Shown: piece by piece, positions 1 through 6,733 of the stretch
Layout: each line of letters opens with the position of its first letter
How positions within the stretch are numbered: the first letter of the stretch is position 1
Source: Pseudomonadota bacterium
Lineage (GTDB): Bacteria > Pseudomonadota > Gammaproteobacteria > Xanthomonadales > Xanthomonadaceae
Length of the DNA stretch: 11,785 nt
Direction: 5' to 3'
NCBI GenBank assembly: GCA_023399815.1
Contig: JAEWOJ010000079.1
Location: forward strand, 1-11,785
The notes under the pieces: generated by a model
Told to the model about the DNA's origin: nothing
Seen by the model: the letters and a program-made list of their open reading frames with translations, nothing else
Databases searched by the model: none
Translations under genes and position numbers: made by a program

Positions 1-1526
1 GCTTCCGGGCGCATGTACGGGAACAGCAGCACGTCGCGGATCGAGGCCGAATCCGTGAACAGCATCACAAGCCGGTCGATGCCGACGCCCAGGCCGCCCG
101 TGGGCGGCAGGCCGACCTCCAGCGCGCGGATGTAGTCGGCGTCGTAGTGCATGGCCTCGTCGTCGCCACCGTCCTTGGCCTCGACCTGGGCGCGGAAGCG
201 CGCGGCCTGGTCCTCCGGGTCGTTCAACTCGGAGAAGCCGTTGGCCAGTTCCTTGCCGTTGATGAACAGCTCGAAGCGGTCGGTATAGCCCGGCTCGCTG
301 TCGCTGGCGCGGGCCAGCGGCGAGACCTCGACCGGGTGGTCGGTGATGAAGGTCGGCTGCACCAGTTTGTCCTCCACCGTCGCCTCGAAGATCTCCAGCA
401 GCAGCTTGCCCCAGCCGTACGACGGCTTGACCCGGATCTTCAGCCGCTCGCAGTGGCGCAGCAGCGCGTCGCGGTCGGTGCAGTCGGCAGCGCTGATCTC
501 CGGGTTGTAGTGGCGCACCGCCTCGTCCATGCGCCAGCGGCGGAAGGCCGGGCCGAGGTCGATCTTCGCCCCGTCCCACTCCACCTCGGTGGTGCCCAGC
601 ACCTGCCGCGCCACGTCGCGGATCACGCCCTCGGTCAGGTCCATCACTTCGTTGTACGTGGCGTAGGCCTCGTACAGCTCCATCATCGTGAACTCGGGGT
701 TGTGGCGGGTGCTCACGCCCTCGTTGCGGAAATTGCGGTTGATCTCGTACACGCGCTCCAGGCCGCCGACCACCAGCCGCTTGAGGTACAGCTCCGGCGC
801 CACGCGCAGGTACAGGTCCAGGTCCAGCGCGTTGTGGTGGGTGGTGAATGGTTTTGCGGTGGCGCCGCCGGGGATGTAATGCATCATCGGCGTCTCGACT
901 TCGAGGAAGTCGCGCGCGTCCAGCCAGGCGCGCATCGCGCGGATGATCCTGGAGCGCTTGATGAACACCTCGCGCGACTCCGGCGTCACGATCAGGTCGA
1001 CGTAGCGCTGGCGGTAGCGCTGCTCGACGTCGGCCAGGCCGTGCCACTTGTCCGGCAGCGGGCGCAGCGACTTGGTCAGCAGGCGGAGCGCCGTGGCCTT
1101 GACCGACAGCTCGCCGGTCTTGGTACGGGTCAGGCCGCCCTCGACGGCGATGATGTCGCCCACGTCCCAGCCCTTGAACGCGGCATAGGCCTCGTCCAGC
1201 GCGGTGGCCTGCAGGAACAGCTGGATGCGGCCGGACTCGTCCTGGATCTGCGCGAAGCTGGCCTTGCCCATCACCCGCTTGGCCATCAGCCGGCCGGCCA
1301 TCTTCACCGTGCGGCCGGAGGCTTCCAGCGCCTCGGCGCTCCACTGCTCCTTCTTTTCGCCATCCTTGCCGTCGAACTCCTCCAGCAACGCGCCGGCAAA
1401 GTGCTCGCGGCGGAAGTCGTTGGGGAAGGCGATGCCCTGCTCGCGCAGCGCCTTGAGTTTGCCGCGGCGCTCGGCGATCAGGCTGTTCTCGTCGGCGGGC
1501 GTGGGCGTGGCGGTCTGGTCGGTCAT
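1..1526 (-). CDS. lysS: Lysyl-tRNA synthetase, class II (3' end cut by window)
   Basis: Charges tRNA-Lys with lysine in the cytoplasm. I translated the minus strand from the ATG at 1526-1524 (N-terminus MTDQTATPTPADENSLIAER). The frame stays open to base 1, giving 508 complete codons. The N-terminal OB-fold anticodon-binding region (about residues 60-170) precedes the class II catalytic core. Motif 2 reads RNFRNEG at residues 264-270 and is followed by STRHNPEFTMMELYEAYA. Motif 3 reads GGLGIGIDR at 477-485. The last readable residues are RDVLLFPYMRPEA. E. coli LysS (505 aa) ends in a matching segment, RDVILFPAMRPVK, so only a few codons are missing. It lies downstream of prfB on the same strand, as in E. 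coli, but is separated from it by 141 bp that contain a REP pair. A long open frame on the opposite strand (147-2732) is a codon-bias shadow. Confidence 0.97.
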   Translation of the reverse strand, partial: MTDQTATPTPADENSLIAERRGKLKALREQGIAFPNDFRREHFAGALLEEFDGKDGEKKEQWSAEALEASGRTVKMAGRLMAKRVMGKASFAQIQDESGRIQLFLQATALDEAYAAFKGWDVGDIIAVEGGLTRTKTGELSVKATALRLLTKSLRPLPDKWHGLADVEQRYRQRYVDLIVTPESREVFIKRSRIIRAMRAWLDARDFLEVETPMMHYIPGGATAKPFTTHHNALDLDLYLRVAPELYLKRLVVGGLERVYEINRNFRNEGVSTRHNPEFTMMELYEAYATYNEVMDLTEGVIRDVARQVLGTTEVEWDGAKIDLGPAFRRWRMDEAVRHYNPEISAADCTDRDALLRHCERLKIRVKPSYGWGKLLLEIFEATVEDKLVQPTFITDHPVEVSPLARASDSEPGYTDRFELFINGKELANGFSELNDPEDQAARFRAQVEAKDGGDDEAMHYDADYIRALEVGLPPTGGLGVGIDRLVMLFTDSASIRDVLLFPYMRPE

Positions 1527-1557
1527 GGCGGTGATTTCAAGATACGTGGGGAGTTTT

Positions 1558-1639
1558 CTGCAGGAGCCCTGCAGGAGCGACGCCAGTCGCGAGGGGCATT
1601 ACCGGGAAAGCCTCATCGCGACTGGCGTCGCTCCTACAG
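1558..1639. repeat. Inverted pair of GTAG-type REP elements (BIME-like)
   Basis: Two copies of the same REP-like unit face each other between prfB and lysS. The left copy is GCAGGAGCGACGCCAGTCGCG at 1571-1591 without its last base; it has GCAG rather than GTAG at its head. The right copy is on the minus strand at 1617-1637, with an intact GTAG head. Each unit can fold by itself (stem GCGAC/GTCGC, loop GCCA). The two together can form one long hairpin spanning 1569-1639 with a loop of about 25 nt. A third partial head, CTGCAGGAGC, lies directly upstream at 1558-1567, as an 11-bp tandem repeat of 1569-1578. In the prfB-lysS transcript this hairpin would sit between the two genes and could stabilise the mRNA or partly terminate it. 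GTAG-headed REPs mobilised by RAYT transposases are known in Stenotrophomonas; assignment to that group is inference. Confidence 0.85.
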
Positions 1640-1667
1640 TCACTCCCACAAGGAGCAACATCGACGC

Positions 1668-2793
1668 TCAGGCGTCGATGCGTTTGGAACCGGCTTCCAG
1701 GCCGGACTTGAGGCTGGCCTCGACGAACTCGTCCAGGTCGCCGTCCAGCACCTTCTGCGTGTCGCTGCGCTCGATGCCGGTGCGCAGGTCCTTGATGCGG
1801 CTCTGGTCGAGCACGTAGTTGCGGATCTGGCTGCCCCAGCCGATGTCGGACTTGGTGGCTTCCACCGCATCCTTCTCGGCGTTGCGCTTCTGGATTTCCA
1901 GCTCGTACAGCTTGGCCGCCAGCATCTTCATCGCGCGGTCGCGGTTGGCATGCTGGCTGCGCTCGGTCTGGCAGGCCACGACCGTATTGGTCGGCACGTG
2001 GGTGATGCGCACGGCCGATTCGGTCTTGTTGACGTGCTGGCCGCCGGCGCCCGAGGAACGGTACACGTCGGTCCTGAGGTCGGCCGGGTTGATGGTGATG
2101 TCGATGTTGTCGTCCACTTCCGGCGACACGAACACCGAGGTGAAGCTGGTGTGGCGGCGGTTGTCCGAGTCGAACGGGCTTTTGCGCACCAGGCGGTGCA
2201 CGCCGATCTCGGTCTTCAGCCAGCCATAGGCGAAGTCGCCTTCGACGCGGAAGGTCGCCGACTTGATGCCGGCCACTTCGCCGCCGGAGACTTCCAGCAG
2301 TTCGGTCTTCCAGCCGCGGCTCTCGGCCCAGCGCAGGTACATGCGCAGCAGGATCTCGGCCCAGTCCTGGGCCTCGGTGCCGCCGGCGCCGGCCTGGATG
2401 TCGACGAAGGCGTTGGCCGAGTCCATCTGCCCGGAGAACATGCGCTGGAATTCCAGCTTCTCGATCTGGCCCTGGTAGCGGTCCAGGTCGGCGACCACGG
2501 CCAGCGCGGTGTCCTCGTCCTGCTCGCTCTCGGCCAGGTCCAGCAGCTCGCCGCATTCGGTCATGCCGTCGAGCACGGTGGCGATGCCGACCACGGTCTT
2601 CTCCAGGCTGGCGCGTTCGCGGCCCAGGTTCTGCGCGTATTCGGCGTTGTTCCAGACGTCGGGGCTTTCCAGCTCCCGGGTTACTTCCTCAAGACGCTCT
2701 TTCTTGGCGTCGTAGTCAAAGATACCCCCTGAGCGAGAGCACGCGATCGGTCAGATCGGCGATTCGCTGGCGGATGGGATTCAGTTCGATCAT
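1668..2793 (-). CDS. prfB: Peptide chain release factor 2 (programmed +1 frameshift)
   Basis: Recognises UGA and UAA in the ribosomal A site and triggers peptide release. Translation starts at the ATG at 2793 (MIELNPIRQRIADLTDRVL) and meets an in-frame UGA at codon 26. A +1 shift continues as DYDAKKERLEEV, nearly identical to E. coli RF2. The shifted product is 374 aa (E. coli 365), with a short extra C-terminus ending AGSKRIDA. The stop-codon recognition tripeptide SPF is at residues 205-207 and the peptidyl-hydrolysis motif GGQ at 250-252, exactly the E. coli positions. Residue 246 is Ser, whereas E. coli K-12 carries the activity-reducing Thr. Conserved blocks DIQAGAGGTEAQDWA and GDFAYGWLKTEIGVHRLVRK are intact. 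An annotation without the frameshift would wrongly start at an internal Met around 2594 (308 aa). It is the first gene of the prfB-lysS pair. Its Shine-Dalgarno sequence is weak. Confidence 0.97.
2715..2733 (-). promoter_or_regulatory. prfB programmed +1 frameshift site
   Basis: On the minus strand the message reads CTC AGG GGG TAT CTT TGA C. The internal Shine-Dalgarno-like AGGGGG is at 2730-2725, the slippery CTT at 2721-2719 and the zero-frame UGA at 2718-2716. The C that follows makes UGAC, a weak termination context. When RF2 is scarce, the ribosome slips from CUU to UUU and resumes at GAC (2717-2715), giving autoregulation. The site matches the classic E. coli prfB recoding site over AGGGGGTATCTTTGAC. 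Confidence 0.97.
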
Positions 2794-2825
2794 GGTCGGT
2801 CCATGCAGATGCAGACAAGCTGGCG

Positions 2826-2831
2826 ATTCTA
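2826..2831 (-). promoter_or_regulatory. Possible -10 box for prfB
   Basis: TAGAAT on the minus strand, preceded by GC, lies 33 bp upstream of the prfB ATG and would give a leader of about 25 nt. I see no convincing -35 at 16-18 bp, so this rests on the hexamer and its position alone. Confidence 0.35.
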
Positions 2832-2903
2832 GCATTGCGCATCGATGTCGTCGGCGATGCAAGAACCGGGCCGGGCTCCCGCGGAATGGCCCGCGCATCC
2901 AGT

Positions 2904-2909
2904 TAGAAT
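2904..2909 (+). promoter_or_regulatory. Possible -10 box for the lipoprotein gene
   Basis: TAGAAT (within AGTTAGAATCCCGG) lies on the plus strand in the 168-bp divergent region between prfB and the lipoprotein gene. It would give a leader of about 45 nt before the TTG start at 2962. No good -35 is visible. The same hexamer occurs facing prfB on the other strand, so the region looks like a divergent promoter pair. Confidence 0.35.
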
Positions 2910-2961
2910 CCCGGCCAGCCGTGCCCCCGCGCGGCCCTTTCAACCGATCAAGGACTCTCGC

Positions 2962-4095
2962 TTGAATACACGCCCCGCCCGCCTGTTCGTAGCCCTTTCC
3001 CTCACCCTGGCGCTGGCCGCCTGCCAGAAGCTGGGAAGCGGCGGCGACACTGCCCCCAGCCTCGCCGTCGGCGACAGCGTCTCCGGTGAAATCACCTCCT
3101 CCAGCCGCCTGAACTACAACGACGGCAGCCGCCACCAGGGCTACCGGATCGCCCTGAAGAGCGGGCAGGCCGTCGCGCTGGAGCTGGGCGGCTCGCTCAA
3201 CGGCCAGCTGTCGGTATTCGACGGCCAGAGCCTGCTGGCCACCGCCGCCTCGCCCGGCCACGAGGGCGAAGCCGGGTCCGGCAACGTCAGCCTGGCGTTC
3301 AAGGCGCCGAAGGACGGCACCTACCTGGTGGCGGTGAACAGCGCCGGCTCGGATGCGTTCGGCCCGTTCAAGCTCAAGAGCAGCGCCGTCACCCCGTACG
3401 ACGGCAAGCCGCTGGGCGCCGGCAGCGAGGCCATCGACTGGCTGATGGGCGAGAAGCAGGACTACACGCTCAAGGTCGACAAGGCCGGCATCTACACCAT
3501 CGCCATGCAGTCGAGCGCGCTCGATTCCTACCTGCACCTGGTCGGCCGCAACGTCGACATCGAGGACGACGACAGCGGCAACAACCTCAATGCCCGCATC
3601 CGCGCCTACCTGGAACCGGGCGACTACACCATCGGCGCCTCGTCGGTGAACGGCAGCACCGGCTCGTTCAAGTTGAACGTGACGCTGACCCCGGTCGACA
3701 AGGACCTGGTCATCCGCGACGGCAGCGCCCTGACCATCGGCCAGACCGCGCAGGGCATGGTCGATTCGCGCGGCCGCCGCAGCTTCGTGCTCGACCTCGA
3801 CCGCGCGCGCCACCTCCAGTTCGACGCCATCGCCGACAACTTCGACGCGGTGCTGCGCGTCAGCGGCCCGGGCGTGGACGCCGAGGACGACGACGGCGGC
3901 AACGGCACCAACGCGCGCCTGGGCCTGCACCTGGGGCCGGGCCGCTACAGCGTGGTCGTCTCCAGCTTCGGCAGCCAGCAGGGCGTGTTCGAGCTGGAAA
4001 CCGCCGACCTCGGCAACGACGTGGCCGCCCCGGCCAACAGCAACCGCAAGGAGGCCGCCGACGCGGCGGCCGAAGCCACCGCGGTGGAGAACTGA
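2962..4095 (+). CDS. Exported lipoprotein with three PPC-like DDDGG repeats
   Basis: Function unknown. I chose the TTG start at 2962 because an AAGGA ribosome-binding site (2950-2954) lies 7 nt upstream and because it begins at once with a lipoprotein signal. The sequence is MNTRPARLFVALSLTLALAAC, with lipobox LAAC (residues 18-21). Gln at +2 after Cys21 favours the outer membrane by the Lol rule. The 377-aa product has three beta-rich repeats of about 95 residues (36-142, 150-242, 257-349), resembling bacterial pre-peptidase C-terminal (PPC) domains. Repeats 2 and 3 carry EDDDSGNNLNAR (201-212) and EDDDGGNGTNAR (308-319), acidic loops that could bind Ca2+. An Ala/Glu-rich tail (351-377) ends it. 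No catalytic domain is visible, so a structural or binding role is more likely. An ATG at 2845 would hide the signal sequence behind 39 extra residues and is less likely. It is paralogous to the next gene. Confidence 0.85.
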   Translation: MNTRPARLFVALSLTLALAACQKLGSGGDTAPSLAVGDSVSGEITSSSRLNYNDGSRHQGYRIALKSGQAVALELGGSLNGQLSVFDGQSLLATAASPGHEGEAGSGNVSLAFKAPKDGTYLVAVNSAGSDAFGPFKLKSSAVTPYDGKPLGAGSEAIDWLMGEKQDYTLKVDKAGIYTIAMQSSALDSYLHLVGRNVDIEDDDSGNNLNARIRAYLEPGDYTIGASSVNGSTGSFKLNVTLTPVDKDLVIRDGSALTIGQTAQGMVDSRGRRSFVLDLDRARHLQFDAIADNFDAVLRVSGPGVDAEDDDGGNGTNARLGLHLGPGRYSVVVSSFGSQQGVFELETADLGNDVAAPANSNRKEAADAAAEATAVEN

Positions 4096-4097
4096 CT

Positions 4098-4140
4098 GAT
4101 CGCCTCCGCCGGCGGGGATGCGCCCGCCGGCCGGAGGATC
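4098..4140 (+). terminator. Strong intergenic hairpin between the two paralogues
   Basis: CCTCCG (4103-4108) pairs with CGGAGG (4132-4137) and CCGGCGGG (4109-4116) pairs with CCCGCCGG (4123-4130). One base (C4131) is bulged and the loop is 6 nt. GAT/ATC outer pairs (4098-4100 with 4138-4140) may extend it. There is no U-tract, so it may be a GC-rich partial terminator or an RNA-stability element separating expression of the two genes. Confidence 0.45.
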
Positions 4141-4234
4141 GCCACCCGGGCTCCACGCTTCCCTGTCCGTCCGCGCGCGCCGCGTGCCGTGGCGTGCCCG
4201 GCTCCCCCTGTTCCAGACCAAGGAAAAATCCAAC

Positions 4235-5584
4235 GTGAAGCGACTTGCAGCAGGATTGCTGGCCCTCGCCATCGCCGCCGGCCTGAATTCCCCCGTCCAT
4301 GCCGCCCCCGCCGCCCGTCCGCTCGCCAGCAATGGCGAGGTCGCCGGCGAAATCACTTCCGCCACCGCGCTGAACTACAGCGACGGCAGCCGCAGCCAGC
4401 TGTTCAGCCTGCAACTGGCCGCCGGCCAGGCGGTGTCGCTGAAGCTCGAGGGCCCGTTGAAGGGCAGCCTCGCCGTGTTCCACCGCGACCTGCTGGTCGG
4501 CCGCTCCGGCGCCGGATGCGACTGCACCGACGGCGCCCAGCTCAGCGTGCGCGCCGACAAGGCCGGCCAGTACCTGGTCGCGGTCAGCGGCGCCGACGCC
4601 AATGCCTACGGCCCGTTCCAGCTGACCGCCACGCCGATCACCGCCTACGACGGCAAGCCGCTGACCGCCGGCAAGCGCATCACCGACTGGCTGGTCGATT
4701 CGCGCCAGACCTACACGCTGCAGGTCGACAAGCCGGGCCTGTACACCATCGACCTGGAATCGGACGCGTTCGACACCCGCCTGGAACTGAGCGGCAACGG
4801 CCTGGAGTTGGAAGACGACGACGGCGGCAACCGCACCAACTCGCGCCTGGTCGCGCCGCTGCAGCCGGGCCGCTACACCCTCGCCGCCAATGCCTTCTCG
4901 CAGAGTGGCGGTGCGTTCTACCTGGGCGTGGAGCAGGCCGACTTCCCCGAGGGGCTGGTGTTCGAGGACGGCGGCGCGCTGCCGATCGACGACATGGCCA
5001 GCGGCTTCGTCGGCGCCGACGCCACCCGCAGCTTCGTGTTCTCCCTGCCCGACCGCCGCCGCGTGCAGTTCGACGCCAGCAGCCGCGACATCGATCCCTA
5101 CCTGACCGTGCAGGGCATGGACATCACGCTCAGCGACGACGACGGCGGCAGCGGCGTCAACGCACGCCTGTCGCAGGTGCTCGACCCGGGCGAGTACAAC
5201 GTCTCGGTGCGCTCGGTGAACGGCCGCGGCGGCGTCTTCCAGATCGCCACCAGCACCGCACCGGCGCCCGATGGCCCGACCCGCCCGGTCCTGGCCCTCG
5301 GCCGCGAGACCAGCGGCCAGTTGGTCCCCGGCTCGCGCAGCCTCTACACGCTCGACATCCCGCGCAAGGGCCGCTATGTCATCGCCATGACCGGCAGCAA
5401 CGGGCTGGACGGCATGGTCACCCTGATGCGCGACGGCCAGGAAGTGGCCGCGCAGGACGACAGCGACACCAGCCTGGACCCGCTGCTGGACGTCGAGCTG
5501 GAAGCCGGCCGCTACGTGCTGATGGCGCACAGCATCGACCCGTCCGCCAGCGGCGCCTACCGGCTGCTGGTCCGCCGCAGGTAA
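4235..5584 (+). CDS. Secreted/periplasmic protein with four PPC-like repeats
   Basis: Function unknown; paralogue of the preceding lipoprotein. The GTG start at 4235 is supported by AAGGA at 4220-4224 and by a clear signal peptide, MKRLAAGLLALAIAAG..., with likely signal-peptidase I cleavage after VHA (residue 23). The 449-aa product has four repeats (about 33-133, 141-233, 245-345 and 350-449), one more than its neighbour. Repeat 1 shares GEITS....LNY.DGSR.Q with the paralogue, and both have YDGKPL at the repeat 1/2 junction. Acidic motifs are EDDDGGNRTNSR (193-204) and SDDDGGSGVNAR (300-311); repeat 4 has a degenerate QDDSDTSLD. Repeat 1 contains a CDC pair (C95, C97) that the paralogue lacks, so a local disulfide or metal site is possible. 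Having no lipobox, it is presumably soluble in the periplasm or exported. An ATG at 4118 is open but would bury the signal peptide. Confidence 0.85.
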   Translation: MKRLAAGLLALAIAAGLNSPVHAAPAARPLASNGEVAGEITSATALNYSDGSRSQLFSLQLAAGQAVSLKLEGPLKGSLAVFHRDLLVGRSGAGCDCTDGAQLSVRADKAGQYLVAVSGADANAYGPFQLTATPITAYDGKPLTAGKRITDWLVDSRQTYTLQVDKPGLYTIDLESDAFDTRLELSGNGLELEDDDGGNRTNSRLVAPLQPGRYTLAANAFSQSGGAFYLGVEQADFPEGLVFEDGGALPIDDMASGFVGADATRSFVFSLPDRRRVQFDASSRDIDPYLTVQGMDITLSDDDGGSGVNARLSQVLDPGEYNVSVRSVNGRGGVFQIATSTAPAPDGPTRPVLALGRETSGQLVPGSRSLYTLDIPRKGRYVIAMTGSNGLDGMVTLMRDGQEVAAQDDSDTSLDPLLDVELEAGRYVLMAHSIDPSASGAYRLLVRRR

Positions 5585-5605
5585 GCGTCGCGGCACGTCC
5601 CGGGA

Positions 5606-5634
5606 AGCCGGCTGGCAACGGCCGGCTCTTCTTC
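5606..5634 (+). terminator. Intrinsic-type terminator after the second repeat gene
   Basis: Stem AGCCGGC (5606-5612) and GCCGGCT (5621-5627) with an 8-nt loop, followed by the pyrimidine tail CTTCTTC. It starts 21 bp after the stop codon at 5582-5584, which is where a terminator is expected. The T-content of the tail is modest. Confidence 0.6.
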
Positions 5635-5677
5635 ATACGGAGAGGCCGCCATGCCGGCGGCCATTGCGAGGAACACC

Positions 5678-6715
5678 ATGGCCTCCGTGCGTTTCCTGTT
5701 CTGCGCAGCCTTCCTGTGCGCGCCCGCGCTGGCGGCCGATGCCCACCCGGGAATGGAGTTCTCCCATCACGACTGGCAACTGGTCTGCGACAACACCCGC
5801 ACCTGCCGCGCCGCCGGCTATGCGCCGGACTACGGCGAGGACGGCGCCAGCGTGCTGCTGACCCGCGCTGCCGGCCCCGGACAACCGGTGGCCGGCGAAC
5901 TGCAGGTGGCCGATGACGGCGAACCAGCGCCCGCCGGCGACCTGCGCCTGCTGATCGACGAGCGCGACCTCGGTGCCCTGGCCGATCCCGGCACGCAGGG
6001 CAGCCATCCGCTTTCCCGCGGGCAACTGGCCGCGCTGCTGGCGGCGCTGCTCCGCGACAGCGACATCCAGGTCGCCGACCGCAAGGGCAGGCGCTGGGCC
6101 CTGTCCGATCAGGGCGCGGCGGCGGTGCTGCTGAAGATGGACGACTACCAGGGCCGGCTGGATACGCCGGGCGCCCTGGTCCGCAAGGGCAGGCGCGCCG
6201 AAGCCTCGGTCCTGCCCGCGCTGCCGGTCCCGGTGGTGGTCGTCGCGAAGGTGCTGCCGACGCGCCCGGACGACACCGCGCTGGGACGGTCGCCCGCCTT
6301 GCGGGCGGCCCTGCGCGCCGCGCTGGATGCCGACCCCGGCGAGTGCGACCGCTTCGACGAATCCGCCGACGTGCCGTTGCAGGTCGAACGGCTCGACGCC
6401 CACCGGCTCCTGGTCTCGGCGCCCTGCTGGATGGGCGCCTACAACAGCGGCGATGCCTATGGGGTCAGCAACGACCGGCCGCCGTTCGCGCCGCGGCTGG
6501 TGACCTACGACGGCACCGGCCATGACGCCGGCGAGATCGTCGCCAGCCAGAAGGGGCGCGGCTTGGGCGACTGCTGGGGGCATTCGAGCTGGCACTGGAA
6601 CGGCGAGGCGTTCGTGCCGACGTCCAGCTACCAGACCGGCATGTGCCGGGGCATGCCCGGCGGCTTCTGGGAACTGCCGCGGCTTGTCGGCGAGGTACGT
6701 CGCGGCGGCGACTGA
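5678..6715 (+). CDS. DUF1176 family exported protein
   Basis: Exported protein of the DUF1176 family, whose biochemical role is not known. With the ATG at 5678 (GAGGA at 5668-5672) it is 345 aa and starts with a compact signal peptide, MASVRFLFCAAFLCAPALA, cleaved before ADAHPG. The family signature is clear: DWQLVCDNTRTCRAAGY (32-48), SAPCWMGAYNSGDAY around 248-262, GDCWGHSSWHWNGEAF near 297, and MCRGMPGGFWELPRLV at the C-terminus. The mature chain has exactly six cysteines (37, 43, 223, 250, 299, 323), which would suit three disulfides in an oxidising compartment. An in-frame ATG at 5651 with GGAGAGG upstream would add nine residues. It lies inside a 7-bp inverted repeat (5644-5650/5656-5662), so I prefer 5678. 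The gene follows the two repeat-protein genes on the same strand, and its stop is 18 bp from the end of the convergent LytTR gene. Confidence 0.88.
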   Translation: MASVRFLFCAAFLCAPALAADAHPGMEFSHHDWQLVCDNTRTCRAAGYAPDYGEDGASVLLTRAAGPGQPVAGELQVADDGEPAPAGDLRLLIDERDLGALADPGTQGSHPLSRGQLAALLAALLRDSDIQVADRKGRRWALSDQGAAAVLLKMDDYQGRLDTPGALVRKGRRAEASVLPALPVPVVVVAKVLPTRPDDTALGRSPALRAALRAALDADPGECDRFDESADVPLQVERLDAHRLLVSAPCWMGAYNSGDAYGVSNDRPPFAPRLVTYDGTGHDAGEIVASQKGRGLGDCWGHSSWHWNGEAFVPTSSYQTGMCRGMPGGFWELPRLVGEVRRGGD

Positions 6716-6733
6716 GCGGAACCCCCTCCCGCC

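Noticed and set aside
1569..1639. Simple intrinsic terminator after prfB
   Set aside because: The stem is strong, but there is no U-tract and the arms are REP copies found elsewhere in the window, so a repeat element is the better call.
147..2732. An 861-codon open frame on the plus strand
   Set aside because: It lies antisense to lysS and prfB, both of which translate into complete recognisable proteins. Its product is Val/Gln/His/Arg-rich low-complexity sequence typical of reverse-frame shadows in high-GC DNA.
2716..4365. A 549-codon minus-strand open frame over the lipoprotein gene
   Set aside because: Only its last 25 codons are real: they are the zero-frame start of prfB. The rest is antisense to a gene with a clear signal peptide and paralogue.
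3860..5596. A 578-codon minus-strand open frame
   Set aside because: Antisense to both repeat-protein genes; composition is shadow-like with no recognisable motif.
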